A DNA stretch of 47,973 bases. It comes from Actinomycetes bacterium. Lineage in GTDB: Bacteria; Actinomycetota; Acidimicrobiia; Acidimicrobiales; RAAP-2. Position numbers and translations under genes: made by a program. Below are positions 9,119 through 17,013 of the stretch, in pieces. Below the pieces are notes generated by a model, which saw only the letters and a list, made by a program, of their open reading frames with translations, ran no database searches and had not been told where the DNA came from. The stretch spans positions 1 to 47,973 of the forward strand of contig JAKBAB010000001.1 in assembly GCA_021815645.1 (NCBI GenBank). Reading direction: 5' to 3'. Each line of letters begins with the position of its first letter. The stretch's first letter is position 1.

Positions 9119-9123
9119 GGAGG
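9119..9123 (+). promoter_or_regulatory. Ribosome binding site deciding the carboxylase start
   Basis: GGAGG lies 5 nt upstream of GTG 9129. This strong Shine-Dalgarno identifies 9129 as the start rather than the in-frame GTG at 9093. A TTGACG hexamer at 9083-9088 may be a -35 element, but I see no convincing -10 at standard spacing. Confidence 0.7.
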
Positions 9124-9128
9124 TCGAA

Positions 9129-10883
9129 GTGCTTAATAAGGTCCTCATCGCTAACCGGGGCGAGATTGCCGTACGCGTAATCAGGACCTGTCGCGAACTA
9201 GGCGTCGCTACCGTCGCGGTGTACTCCGAACTCGACCGCAACGCCCTGCACGTAAGGTTGGCCGACGAGGCGTACGCGATCGGCGGCCAGAGCGCGACGG
9301 AGAGTTACCTCAACACCGACGCGATCCTCGCCGTTCTCGACCGTTGCGGCGCCGACTCAGTGCACCCCGGCTACGGCTTCTTTTCCGAAAACACGGACTT
9401 CGCGCGCACGATAACGGCACGGGGGGTCACCTTCATCGGTCCGCCCCCCGAGGCCATTGAAATCATGGGTGACAAAATCTCCTCTCGACTCGCCGCCGAG
9501 GGGGCCGGCATCGCGGGCGTGCCCGGTCGTAGTCAGGCACTCGCCAGTCCCGACGAGGTCGTCACGTTCGCCCAAGAGTTCGGGTGGCCCGTCGCCATCA
9601 AGGCCGCGTACGGCGGCGGGGGGCGGGGCATGAAGGTCGTAGCCCACGCCGACGATGCCCCCGCGGCGCTCGAGAGCGCGCAGCGCGAAGCGCTTAACTA
9701 CTTCGGCCGTTCGGAGTGCTACGTCGAGCGCTACCTCGAGTGGCCCCGACACGTAGAGATGCAGGTCCTCGCCGACGCCCACGGACACACCCTCTGGTTG
9801 GGCGAACGTGACTGCTCCGCCCAGAGGCGCCACCAAAAGCTCGTAGAAGAGTCGCCGGCGCCGAACTTCCCCGACGACGTGCGGCGCGCGATGGGTGCGG
9901 CGGCGGTCAAGGTGTCGGAGGCGTGCGGATACGTCAACGCCGGTACGGTCGAGTTCCTCTACCAGGACGGAGAGTTTTTCTTCCTCGAAATGAACACGCG
10001 ACTACAGGTCGAACACCCCGTGACCGAACTAGTCACGGGACTGGACCTCGTCGAGTGGCAACTACGCATCGCCGCCGGTGAAGCACTCACCTTCACTCAG
10101 GCGGACGTAAAGTCCACGGGCCACGCCATCGAAGTGCGCATCAACGCGGAGGACCCCACGGGGGGTAAGTTTCTGCCGAGCCCGGGACAGATCACCCGTT
10201 TCGATCAGCCTTCGGGTCCCGGCGTTCGCCTCGACGCGGGCTACCAGGCCGGCGACTCGATTTCTCAGTTCTACGACAATCTCGTGGCCAAGCTCATCGT
10301 GTGGGCGCCCGACCGCGAGAGAGCCCGTCGACGAATGTTGCGCGCCATTGAGGAGACCACCGTCGAGGGGATCGCCACGACGCTGGGGGCGGACGTTCTC
10401 ATACTGACCGACGACGCGTTCGTCCAAGGCACGCACTCCACTAAGTGGGTCGAGTCCGACCTCGACTTTTCTGCCCTACCTCCCCCGGCCGCTCCCGCCG
10501 TGTCGGTTGGGCAAGGTCACGTCCGAAAGGACGTCACGGCCGAAGTCAACGGGCGACGAGTCACCGTCGCGCTATGGCTTCCCGACTCGAACGACGATCT
10601 ACCCACGAGACCAGTCAGCACGGCGGCCAAGCCGCGGCGCCAACACCACAGCGGAGTCCTCGGCAGCGGATCGGGCAAAGTTACGGTCCCCATGCAGGGG
10701 ACCATCATCAAAGTCAATGTCGAGATCGGCCAAACGGTCGAGGCCGGCGAAACGGTGGCGATTCTCGAAGCCATGAAGATGGAAAACGCCATTCACGCCG
10801 AAAAGTCCGGCGCCGTGAAGTCGGTCAACGTGGCCCCGGGAGACTCCGTCGGGGCGGGCGACGTCGTCGTGGTCATCGAGTGA
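9129..10883 (+). CDS. Acyl-CoA carboxylase alpha chain (biotin carboxylase + BCCP)
   Basis: ATP-dependent carboxylation of a biotin carried on its own C-terminal domain; with a separate carboxyltransferase subunit it would make malonyl- or methylmalonyl-CoA. The 584 residues comprise a biotin carboxylase (starting KVLIANRGEIAVRV, with the ATP-grasp loop YGGGGRGMK and the HPVTE and RLQVEH motifs), a linker, and a BCCP domain whose biotinyl lysine is in EAMKMEN near the C-terminus. This is the fused alpha-chain layout of actinobacterial acetyl/propionyl-CoA carboxylases. No beta (carboxyltransferase) gene is present. birA is divergent upstream; the M20 gene overlaps its stop by 4 nt. Substrate cannot be told from the alpha chain. 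Confidence 0.92.
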   Translation: MLNKVLIANRGEIAVRVIRTCRELGVATVAVYSELDRNALHVRLADEAYAIGGQSATESYLNTDAILAVLDRCGADSVHPGYGFFSENTDFARTITARGVTFIGPPPEAIEIMGDKISSRLAAEGAGIAGVPGRSQALASPDEVVTFAQEFGWPVAIKAAYGGGGRGMKVVAHADDAPAALESAQREALNYFGRSECYVERYLEWPRHVEMQVLADAHGHTLWLGERDCSAQRRHQKLVEESPAPNFPDDVRRAMGAAAVKVSEACGYVNAGTVEFLYQDGEFFFLEMNTRLQVEHPVTELVTGLDLVEWQLRIAAGEALTFTQADVKSTGHAIEVRINAEDPTGGKFLPSPGQITRFDQPSGPGVRLDAGYQAGDSISQFYDNLVAKLIVWAPDRERARRRMLRAIEETTVEGIATTLGADVLILTDDAFVQGTHSTKWVESDLDFSALPPPAAPAVSVGQGHVRKDVTAEVNGRRVTVALWLPDSNDDLPTRPVSTAAKPRRQHHSGVLGSGSGKVTVPMQGTIIKVNVEIGQTVEAGETVAILEAMKMENAIHAEKSGAVKSVNVAPGDSVGAGDVVVVIE

Positions 10884-12043
10884 ACGCCGACGCCTCGGTA
10901 CGTAGCGCCGTCGCGGCGATGAGTGAAGAACTCATCGCGCTCAGTCACTTCATTCACGCCCACCCCGAATTGGGTTACCGAGAGTTCCAGTCGGCCGACG
11001 CCGTCGCGGCCGAAGCCGAAAGGGGGGGCCTCACCGTAGAACGATCCCCCGCCGGTCTGGCGACGGCCCTTCGGGCTCGGGCGGGCGCCGGCTCGCTTCA
11101 CGTAACCCTGTGCGCCGAATACGACGCGCTACCCGACGTCGGACACGCGTGCGGTCACAACATCATCGCCGCGTCTTCACTGGGGGCCGCCTTGGCGCTG
11201 GCGCGCCTGAGCGAAGAACTGGATATTACGGTGACGCTCCTGGGGACCCCGTCGGAGGAAGGCGGTGGCGGAAAAATCGACCTCATCAACGCCGGGTACT
11301 TCAGCGACGCGCACCTCGCCATGATGATCCACCCGTGGCCCGATGAGCGACTCGAAGCTCGATGCCTCGCCGTAGACCACTTCGACGTCACTTTTGCCGG
11401 TCGCGACGCCCACGCGTCCGCGGCCCCGTGGGAAGGGGTCAACGCCCTCGACGCCCTCACCATCTCACAGGTGGCGATTGGCCTCCTGCGCCAGCATCTG
11501 CGCCCGGGAGACCAGGTCCACGGAATTGTCACCGACGGCGGCGGTGCCGCGAACATCATCCCTAGTCGAGCCGTTGGACGATTCATGGCGCGCTCGAACA
11601 CCAGCGACGATTTAGCGCTACTTAGGGCCCGCCTACGGAACTGCTTCGAAGCGGGGGCTCGGGCGACCGGCGCGACCGTCAGTTACGAGGAGCTGGGCCA
11701 CCAGTTCTCCCACATGGTCAGCGACGGCCAGATCCTCGCTCACTATCGTCGGGCGGCTGAGTCACTCGGGCGGACCTTCCCACACGATGACGCCGGCAAG
11801 TCGGCCCCCACGATATCTACCGATATGGCGAACGTCTCGCTGGTCGTGCCCTCAATCCACCCGCTCCTCATGATTCCCACCCACGGTGCGGTCAACCACC
11901 AACCAGAGTTCGCGGCCGCGTGCGTTACCGAAGACGCCGATCGAGCCGTCCTCGACGGGGCGACCGCCCTGGCCCTGACGGCCGTCTCGGTGGCCCAAGA
12001 CCGCGCGCTACGAAATCGTCTCATTGGCCGCGATGATTATTGA
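10880..12043 (+). CDS. M20 family amidohydrolase/metallopeptidase
   Basis: Probable zinc-dependent hydrolase of an N-acyl amino acid or amide bond. The 387-residue product contains the M20 metal-site blocks: CAEYDALPDVGHACGHN near the N-terminus, GTPSEEGGGGK with the catalytic and metal glutamates, and the dimerisation-domain segment FAGRDAHASAAPWEG; the C-terminal metal-site segment IPTHGAVNH is also present. It resembles the AbgB/amidohydrolase branch; the natural substrate is unknown. The GTG start is in the GTGA overlap with the carboxylase stop, so translation is probably coupled, although no functional link to carboxylation is known. Confidence 0.85.
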   Translation: MNADASVRSAVAAMSEELIALSHFIHAHPELGYREFQSADAVAAEAERGGLTVERSPAGLATALRARAGAGSLHVTLCAEYDALPDVGHACGHNIIAASSLGAALALARLSEELDITVTLLGTPSEEGGGGKIDLINAGYFSDAHLAMMIHPWPDERLEARCLAVDHFDVTFAGRDAHASAAPWEGVNALDALTISQVAIGLLRQHLRPGDQVHGIVTDGGGAANIIPSRAVGRFMARSNTSDDLALLRARLRNCFEAGARATGATVSYEELGHQFSHMVSDGQILAHYRRAAESLGRTFPHDDAGKSAPTISTDMANVSLVVPSIHPLLMIPTHGAVNHQPEFAAACVTEDADRAVLDGATALALTAVSVAQDRALRNRLIGRDDY

Positions 12044-12326
12044 GCACGCTCTCGTTCACGTCCGGCCCGGCGAGGAGGACGCCTTCGAGATCTCAATGGT
12101 TAAAGCGCTCGCGGTGATCGAATCCGCGCCGGAGTGCTACGGCGCGGACATTCGACGCCAAATAGAAAATCCCTCGTGGCGGCTGCTGACTGTCCACTGG
12201 GCGAGTGTCGAAGCCCACCTGGCGTTTCGCCAAAGTTCGCTATTTGAGCGTTGGCGCGAACTCACGCACCGCTACTACGACGTCGCGCCCGACGTCACGC
12301 ACTACGGCGAGCCGTTGGTGCGCTAA
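12033..12326 (+). CDS. Antibiotic biosynthesis monooxygenase (ABM) domain protein
   Basis: Small (97-residue) single-domain ferredoxin-like alpha/beta barrel protein. The N-terminal [18 protein letters not shown] and the [14 protein letters not shown] segment match the ABM superfamily, whose members include quinol monooxygenases and heme-degrading enzymes; no function can be assigned. The ATG at 12033 overlaps the M20 stop by 11 nt; an alternative in-frame TTG is at 12024. It ends convergently with the mutase gene, overlapping by 4 nt. Confidence 0.75.
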   Translation: MIIEHALVHVRPGEEDAFEISMVKALAVIESAPECYGADIRRQIENPSWRLLTVHWASVEAHLAFRQSSLFERWRELTHRYYDVAPDVTHYGEPLVR

Positions 12327-13903
12327 CCCGCTCGGTAGACCCCGAACTCCTCGCGCAGGACGTCGGCGACTTCACCGAGAGTCGCTCGTTGCGCCAGAGC
12401 CACTTTCATCGGGTAAAGCAAGTTGGTGCTCCCGCGCGCGGCCGTCGCCAGATCGGCCAGCGCGTGGCTCACCGCACTGAGGTCTCGGCTCGCCTTGAAG
12501 GCGCGAACGCGGTCCACCTGCGAGTGTTGCTGAGACTCGTCGACGGGAAAGACGTCCGCGGGGGCCGCGGTGCTCTCCGCGAAGCGGTTGACCCCCACGA
12601 CCGCCGTGTCGCCTCGCTCGACGCTTCGCGCGAACGCGTAGGCGGCCGCTTCGATCTCGTCTTGGAGATAGTGGGCCTCGATCGCGGCGACGGAACCACC
12701 CATATCGTCGATCGCCGCCACGTACTCGCGCGCGCGCGCTTCAATATCGTTGGTGAGTGACTCCACGAAGTAAGAACCGGCTAGGGGATCTACCGTGTCG
12801 GCGATGCCGGACTCGAGCGCGAGGATTTGCTGGGTGCGCAGCGCCAACTTGGCCGCTCGTTCCGTGGGCAGACCGAGTGCTTCGTCGAAACCGTTGGTGT
12901 GCAGACTCTGAGTTCCCCCTAGCGCCGCGGCCAGCGCTTGAACGGTCACGCGAACCGTATTGTTTTCGGGTTGCTGGGCCGTCAGGGTCGATCCGCCGGT
13001 CTGGGTGTGAAAGCGCAGCATCATCGACTTGGGGTCACGCGCACCAAATCTCTCGGCCATGATGCTCGCCCAGAGGCGGCGCGCGGCGCGGAACTTGGCT
13101 ACCTCTTCGAAGAGATTGTTGTGGGCGTTAAAAAAGAAACTGAGGCGGGGGGCGAAGTCGTCGAGGGCGAGTCCCGCCGCGAGCGCCGCTTCGACGTAGG
13201 CCACGGCGTTCGCCAAGGTGAAGGCGACTTCCTGAACGGCCGTCGAGCCAGCCTCTCGGATGTGGTAACCCGAAATCGATATGGTGTTCCACTTGGGCAT
13301 CTCCCGGGCGCAGTACGCGAAGGTGTCCACCACGAGGCGCATCGACGGGCGGGGCGGGTAGATGTAGGTGCCGCGCGCCACGTACTCCTTCAAAATGTCG
13401 TTCTGCACCGTGCCGCGCAGCGACGCCCCCGCGACACCGCGCTCGTCGGCCACCAACTGGTAGAGCAAGAGCAAAGTCGCGGCCGTGGCGTTAATCGTCA
13501 TGGACGTCGTCACTTCGTCGAGGGGCAGGTCGCGCAGCAAAAGACGCATATCCTCGATCGAAGAGATCGCTACGCCCACTTTGCCCACCTCCCCCTCGGC
13601 GCGGGGGTGGTCGCCGTCGAGTCCCATCTGAGTCGGTAGGTCGAACGCACAACTCAGACCGGTTTGGCCGGCGTCCAGCAGGAAGCGAAACCTCTCATTG
13701 GTGGCCTCGGCGGTGCCGAAACCGGCGTATTGGCGCATCGTCCAGAGTCGGCCCCGGTACATCGTCGGCTGAACACCTCGGGTGTAGGGGTACTCCCCCG
13801 GTTCACCGAGGCTTACCGCCGGGTCGAACGAGCCCAAATCTTCGGCCCGATAGACGGGTCGAACCTCGACCCCGGAGTCGATGACGCGGCGATCTCGGTC
13901 CAC
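12323..13903 (-). CDS. Methylmalonyl-CoA mutase-type catalytic subunit, B12 domain absent
   Basis: Radical acyl-CoA mutase large chain (526 residues) that needs a separate adenosylcobalamin-binding subunit, as the C-terminal B12 domain of ~650-750-residue mutases is missing. The TIM barrel is well conserved. By alignment from memory with Propionibacterium mutase (Y89, R207, H244), the substrate residues here are Y59 (WTMRQYAGF), R177 (KEYVARGTY) and H214 (SGYH). Tyr plus Arg is the methylmalonyl-CoA pattern; isobutyryl-CoA mutase has Phe/Gln and 2-hydroxyisobutyryl-CoA mutase has Ile/Gln. Ethylmalonyl-CoA mutase remains possible given the genes at 41-45 kb. A -10-like TAGCCT lies 7 nt before the GTG. 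No small subunit, epimerase or MeaB chaperone gene is adjacent. Confidence 0.9.
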   Translation of the reverse strand: MDRDRRVIDSGVEVRPVYRAEDLGSFDPAVSLGEPGEYPYTRGVQPTMYRGRLWTMRQYAGFGTAEATNERFRFLLDAGQTGLSCAFDLPTQMGLDGDHPRAEGEVGKVGVAISSIEDMRLLLRDLPLDEVTTSMTINATAATLLLLYQLVADERGVAGASLRGTVQNDILKEYVARGTYIYPPRPSMRLVVDTFAYCAREMPKWNTISISGYHIREAGSTAVQEVAFTLANAVAYVEAALAAGLALDDFAPRLSFFFNAHNNLFEEVAKFRAARRLWASIMAERFGARDPKSMMLRFHTQTGGSTLTAQQPENNTVRVTVQALAAALGGTQSLHTNGFDEALGLPTERAAKLALRTQQILALESGIADTVDPLAGSYFVESLTNDIEARAREYVAAIDDMGGSVAAIEAHYLQDEIEAAAYAFARSVERGDTAVVGVNRFAESTAAPADVFPVDESQQHSQVDRVRAFKASRDLSAVSHALADLATAARGSTNLLYPMKVALAQRATLGEVADVLREEFGVYRAG

Positions 13904-13910
13904 GGAACCC

Positions 13911-13916
13911 AGGCTA
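13911..13916 (-). promoter_or_regulatory. -10 box TAGCCT for leaderless mutase gene
   Basis: TAGCCT on the minus strand lies 7 nt before GTG 13903. The same hexamer precedes the MaoC gene at 41952-41957. Confidence 0.45.
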
Positions 13917-13999
13917 GGCGCCCCACGTCCAGCGACCCGTCAGGTGAGGAGACGCGTACCAAGTTGTTCACACCGCCTTCGAGCGACCAAGATAGGGGG

Positions 14000-14539
14000 A
14001 TGTACTGTTCGAGTTGCGGTTCCGAAATGAGTGGTACTTCTTGCTCGGTGTGCGGGCGCAGCCTGCCCCCGAACGCCCGCGGCTCCATCGACGCGACGAC
14101 GGGCCTCATGCTAGGGGGCTGGTGGCGGCGAGTCGGGGCGACACTCGCCGACAGTCTCATATTGGTGATACCCACGTTGTTGGTGGTCTCTTTATTCTCC
14201 CAAAGCAACGGGGCCTTTTTGGGCGCGCTTTCGGGACTCGTCCTCCAGGGCCTCTACATGGTTCGACTCCTGAGCGGAGTACGGGGTCAGACGGTTGGTA
14301 ATCGGGTGGCGGCGACGAGAGTACGCGACGCCGCGAACGGCCACGCCATCACCGTGACCCAGGCCCTCAAGCGCTGGGGGTTCATTGGCGTCTACAGCGC
14401 AATCGAGCTCACCGGAACTTCGACCGCCCTCTACGTAGTCAGCCTCGTGGCACTGATTGACAATCTGTTCCCCCTCTTCGATCCGCGCAACCAAACCCTC
14501 CACGACAAATTCGCGGGGACGATCGTCGTCGTCGCCTAA
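14000..14539 (+). CDS. RDD family membrane protein with N-terminal zinc ribbon
   Basis: The 179-residue protein starts with a short zinc-ribbon (MYCSSCG then CSVCGRSLP, two CxxC pairs), followed by an RDD domain: GGWWRRVGATLADSLIL begins the first TM helix (~45-65), a second hydrophobic segment lies at ~70-90, and a third at ~140-160, ending FDPRNQTLHDKFAGTIVV as in RDD proteins. Function is unknown; some RDD proteins have been linked to ion or solute transport. The ATG at 14000 is chosen because it begins the zinc ribbon. The stop overlaps the convergent rhodanese-ThiF gene by 4 nt. Confidence 0.8.
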   Translation: MYCSSCGSEMSGTSCSVCGRSLPPNARGSIDATTGLMLGGWWRRVGATLADSLILVIPTLLVVSLFSQSNGAFLGALSGLVLQGLYMVRLLSGVRGQTVGNRVAATRVRDAANGHAITVTQALKRWGFIGVYSAIELTGTSTALYVVSLVALIDNLFPLFDPRNQTLHDKFAGTIVVVA

Positions 14540-14551
14540 ACCGGGGCGACG
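14530..14551. terminator. Possible bidirectional hairpin over convergent stops
   Basis: CGTCGCC and GGCGACG form a 7-bp stem with an 8-nt loop that contains the stop codons of both convergent genes. No T-tract follows, so this is a weak terminator candidate. Confidence 0.3.
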
Positions 14552-15699
14552 TGGGGCATGCACAGATCGTCGTATTCGGCGATCTGAATGGGGCCGGCCC
14601 CCTCACCACAGGCCGGGCAGGCCGGGTCACGACGAACCTTGAAGGTGCGAAACGACTCCTCGAGTGCGTCGTAGGTGAGCAGGCGGCCCACGAGGGGCTC
14701 ACCTAGGCCCAAAAGCATTTTGATCGCTTCGACCGCCTGGATCGACCCGACAATGCCCGGTAAGACCCCCAGCACTCCCGCCTCCGCACAACTCGGCGCC
14801 AACTCAGCGGGCGGGGGCTCGGGAATCATGCAGCGATAGCACGGACCCACGTAAGGATGAAAAATAGTCACCTGGCCGTCGAAACGGAAAATCGAGCCGT
14901 GCACCACTGGGATGCGCTTAATGAGTGAGGCGTCGTTGACTAAGTAGCGAGTGGGAAAGTTGTCCGTGCCGTCTACGATTAGGTCGTAGCCGTCAAAAAT
15001 ATCGAGGATGTTGTCGGCCCCGAGGCGCGTGTCGTAGGTTTTGACCGTGAGGTCGGGGTTGAGCGACGTCAAAGCCACCTTCGCGCTGTCGACCTTACGC
15101 ATACCCACGCGGTCCATCGTGTGCAGGATTTGCCGTTGCAGGTTGGAAGCGTCGACGACGTCCATGTCAATTATCCCCAACGTACCCACGCCGGCGGCGG
15201 CTAAGTAGATAGCCGCCGGCGACCCCAGTCCCCCGGCGCCCAGTAGCAAAACTTTGGCGTCGAGCAGCGCCATCTGACCGCGCTCGCCCACTTCGGGCAG
15301 TAGGAGGTGGCGATGGTATCGCAGCCGTTGGTCAGCGGACATGGTTCGCGGCGCCGCCCACGGCCGACCTTCGTCCTTCCATCGATTAAATCCCCCGGCT
15401 AGGGACACGACGTCGCCGTAGCCGAGGTCCTGGAGAGTTTTGGCCGCGAAGGCGCTGCGAGTCCCTCCGGCGCAGTAGACCACCACCGGGCGGCTCTTGT
15501 CGACCAGGCGTCCCTCGACGGAGAACTCCAGTTGCCCCCGCGGAACGTGCACCGCGTTGGGCAGGGCGCCCTGCTCGTACTCGTCGGGTTCACGAACGTC
15601 GAGGACCGAAAAGGCGCTTAAGTTTTCGACCACCTCGTGGGGTTCCACTTCTCGAATCTCCGCCCTGGCGGCGTTAAGTAAATCTCTGGGTGAGGGCAC
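14536..15699 (-). CDS. Rhodanese-ThiF/MoeB adenylyltransferase-sulfurtransferase
   Basis: Activates the C-terminal Gly-Gly of a ubiquitin-like sulfur carrier (MoaD, ThiS or CysO type) by adenylation and passes sulfur to it. The 387 residues order a rhodanese domain first (~20-115; active-site C76 in VVYCAGGTRS) and an E1-like ThiF/MoeB domain second (~120-387) with the nucleotide loop GAGGLGSPA and two zinc CxxC pairs (CYRC and CPAC). In MoeZ and eukaryotic MOCS3 the rhodanese is at the C-terminus, so the domain order is reversed here. The GTG at 15699 follows a strong AAGGAGA ribosome site. The sulfur carrier is not in the window; thiE at 25.8 kb is the only related pathway gene. Confidence 0.88.
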   Translation of the reverse strand: MPSPRDLLNAARAEIREVEPHEVVENLSAFSVLDVREPDEYEQGALPNAVHVPRGQLEFSVEGRLVDKSRPVVVYCAGGTRSAFAAKTLQDLGYGDVVSLAGGFNRWKDEGRPWAAPRTMSADQRLRYHRHLLLPEVGERGQMALLDAKVLLLGAGGLGSPAAIYLAAAGVGTLGIIDMDVVDASNLQRQILHTMDRVGMRKVDSAKVALTSLNPDLTVKTYDTRLGADNILDIFDGYDLIVDGTDNFPTRYLVNDASLIKRIPVVHGSIFRFDGQVTIFHPYVGPCYRCMIPEPPPAELAPSCAEAGVLGVLPGIVGSIQAVEAIKMLLGLGEPLVGRLLTYDALEESFRTFKVRRDPACPACGEGAGPIQIAEYDDLCMPHVAPV

Positions 15700-15772
15700 G
15701 GCCGTCTCCTTTTCGGTGGTTAAACCTTACCGGAATAGTCGACTTTTACGACACGTCTGCTAGACCCGTGGG

Positions 15773-16372
15773 GTGGAGCTGCGCGACCTGCTCGAAGGGC
15801 GACGAATGGTCCGTTCCTTCGACGGGACCGCCGTCGACGAAGCGTGGCTCGATGAGTGTTGCGCCGTCGCACTTTCGGCCCCCACCGCCGGCAACAGCGC
15901 CGGCGTTCGTATGTACACCCTCGGCGCGAACGACGTCGAGGCGTACCTCGGCGCGGCGACCGACGAGTCGTGGCGCCAGCGGTCGCGCCACCTCCAGGGA
16001 CTGCGACGGGCGGGTGCCCTCGTCCTGGTGACGGCCCGAGTACAGGACTACCTGGCGCGCTACTCCGAGGCCGACAAGGCCTCCTCGGGACTCTCGACCC
16101 GTTCGGCGTGGCCGATTCCCTACTGGCACACCGACGCGGCCATGGCGGCTATGGCCCTGATACTGCTCCTAGAAGAGAGCCACTGGCGGGTCGCGCTATG
16201 GGGCAGTTTTCGCTACTGCGACGAAGTCTTGCGCTGGGCGGGCATCGAGGGTGAGGAACTGTTCGCGACGCTCTTCGTCGGCCGCGGCGACGGAAGGGAC
16301 GTTCCTTCGCCCTCGCTGGCTCGTTGCGCCGCCACGCCCGCCGAACGCGTACGGCGACTTCGACCTATGTAA
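15773..16372 (+). CDS. Nitroreductase family protein
   Basis: Probable FMN-dependent NAD(P)H oxidoreductase. The 199-residue sequence starts with the family pattern LRDLLEGRRMVRSFDG and has ALSAPTAGNSAGV for FMN phosphate contact, and LLLEESHWRVALWGSFR in the second half. The substrate is unknown. A TAGACC hexamer lies 6 nt before the GTG at 15773, a weaker version of the leaderless arrangement. It runs divergent to the rhodanese-ThiF gene and convergent with the cobalamin adenosyltransferase gene. Confidence 0.8.
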   Translation: MELRDLLEGRRMVRSFDGTAVDEAWLDECCAVALSAPTAGNSAGVRMYTLGANDVEAYLGAATDESWRQRSRHLQGLRRAGALVLVTARVQDYLARYSEADKASSGLSTRSAWPIPYWHTDAAMAAMALILLLEESHWRVALWGSFRYCDEVLRWAGIEGEELFATLFVGRGDGRDVPSPSLARCAATPAERVRRLRPM

Positions 16373-16432
16373 ATCAGTCACCCTTGCACTGGCCCAACGA
16401 TTGACTAGCCGCGGAGTCCCGGGGTAGTTGGA

Positions 16433-16966
16433 CTACTTCGCCGTTCGGTGGGGCACGCCTTCGCTCCAGCGCGCCAGTACCCACACCAGATCACTTAGAC
16501 GATTGAGGTACTTCGCCACCACGGTGCCCGCCCAGTCGGCGCGCACGGCCGCCCGTTCGGCTCGGCGTACCACCGTCCGCGCGACGTCGAGCGCGGCCGC
16601 GAGTTGGGAGTCGCCCGGAACTACGAAGGCCGTCGGCACGTCCATCTCCTCGCTCAGTGAGTCGATCTCGACTTCGAGCCTGGTAACCATCTCCTTCGTC
16701 ACCGCCGACTTCCCGGCCACGAGCTTGTGCCGATTCTCGGGCAACGTCGCGACCTCGGCCATCAAAATCCACAGGTCGCGCTCGAGGTGGACGAGCAATT
16801 CATTGACGCGCGACTGCGGTTCACTCATGGACCTCGCCCAACCCAAGGCGGCCTGGGCTTCATCGACCGTGCCGTTTAGCTCGATGGTGTCCGCGCTCTT
16901 CGTAACGCGACCGCCAAAGTAGAGACCGGTCGTGCCGTCGTCACCACCGCGTGTGTAGATCTTCAC
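16433..16966 (-). CDS. Cob(I)alamin adenosyltransferase, PduO type
   Basis: Transfers adenosyl from ATP to cob(I)alamin, making coenzyme B12. The 177-residue protein begins KIYTRGGDDGTTGLYFGGRV, the ATP-binding N-terminal signature of PduO-type enzymes, and has the conserved C-terminal helix with RRAER and LNRLSDLVWVLAR. GTG 16966 is preferred over GTG 16987 because family members start at this point and a TACGCT box lies exactly 6 nt upstream. It is divergent from metH 47 nt away. Its product would serve the adenosylcobalamin-dependent mutase at 12.3 kb, whereas MetH uses methylcobalamin. Confidence 0.92.
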   Translation of the reverse strand: MKIYTRGGDDGTTGLYFGGRVTKSADTIELNGTVDEAQAALGWARSMSEPQSRVNELLVHLERDLWILMAEVATLPENRHKLVAGKSAVTKEMVTRLEVEIDSLSEEMDVPTAFVVPGDSQLAAALDVARTVVRRAERAAVRADWAGTVVAKYLNRLSDLVWVLARWSEGVPHRTAK

Positions 16967-16972
16967 GGGGCC

Positions 16973-16978
16973 AGCGTA
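16973..16978 (-). promoter_or_regulatory. -10 box TACGCT for leaderless adenosyltransferase gene
   Basis: TACGCT on the minus strand is followed by GGCCCC and GTG 16966. The 47 nt between this start and metH are too short for a cobalamin riboswitch. On the plus strand TATCGT (16999-17004) ends 9 nt before the metH ATG and could be its -10. Confidence 0.5.
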
Positions 16979-17013
16979 GTTTCGCACGGGCCCACCGGTA
17001 TCGTGAATGTGTT

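Noticed and set aside
16967..17013. Cobalamin riboswitch for metH
   Set aside because: The divergent gap is only 47 nt, far too short for a B12 riboswitch, and no B12-box-like sequence is visible.
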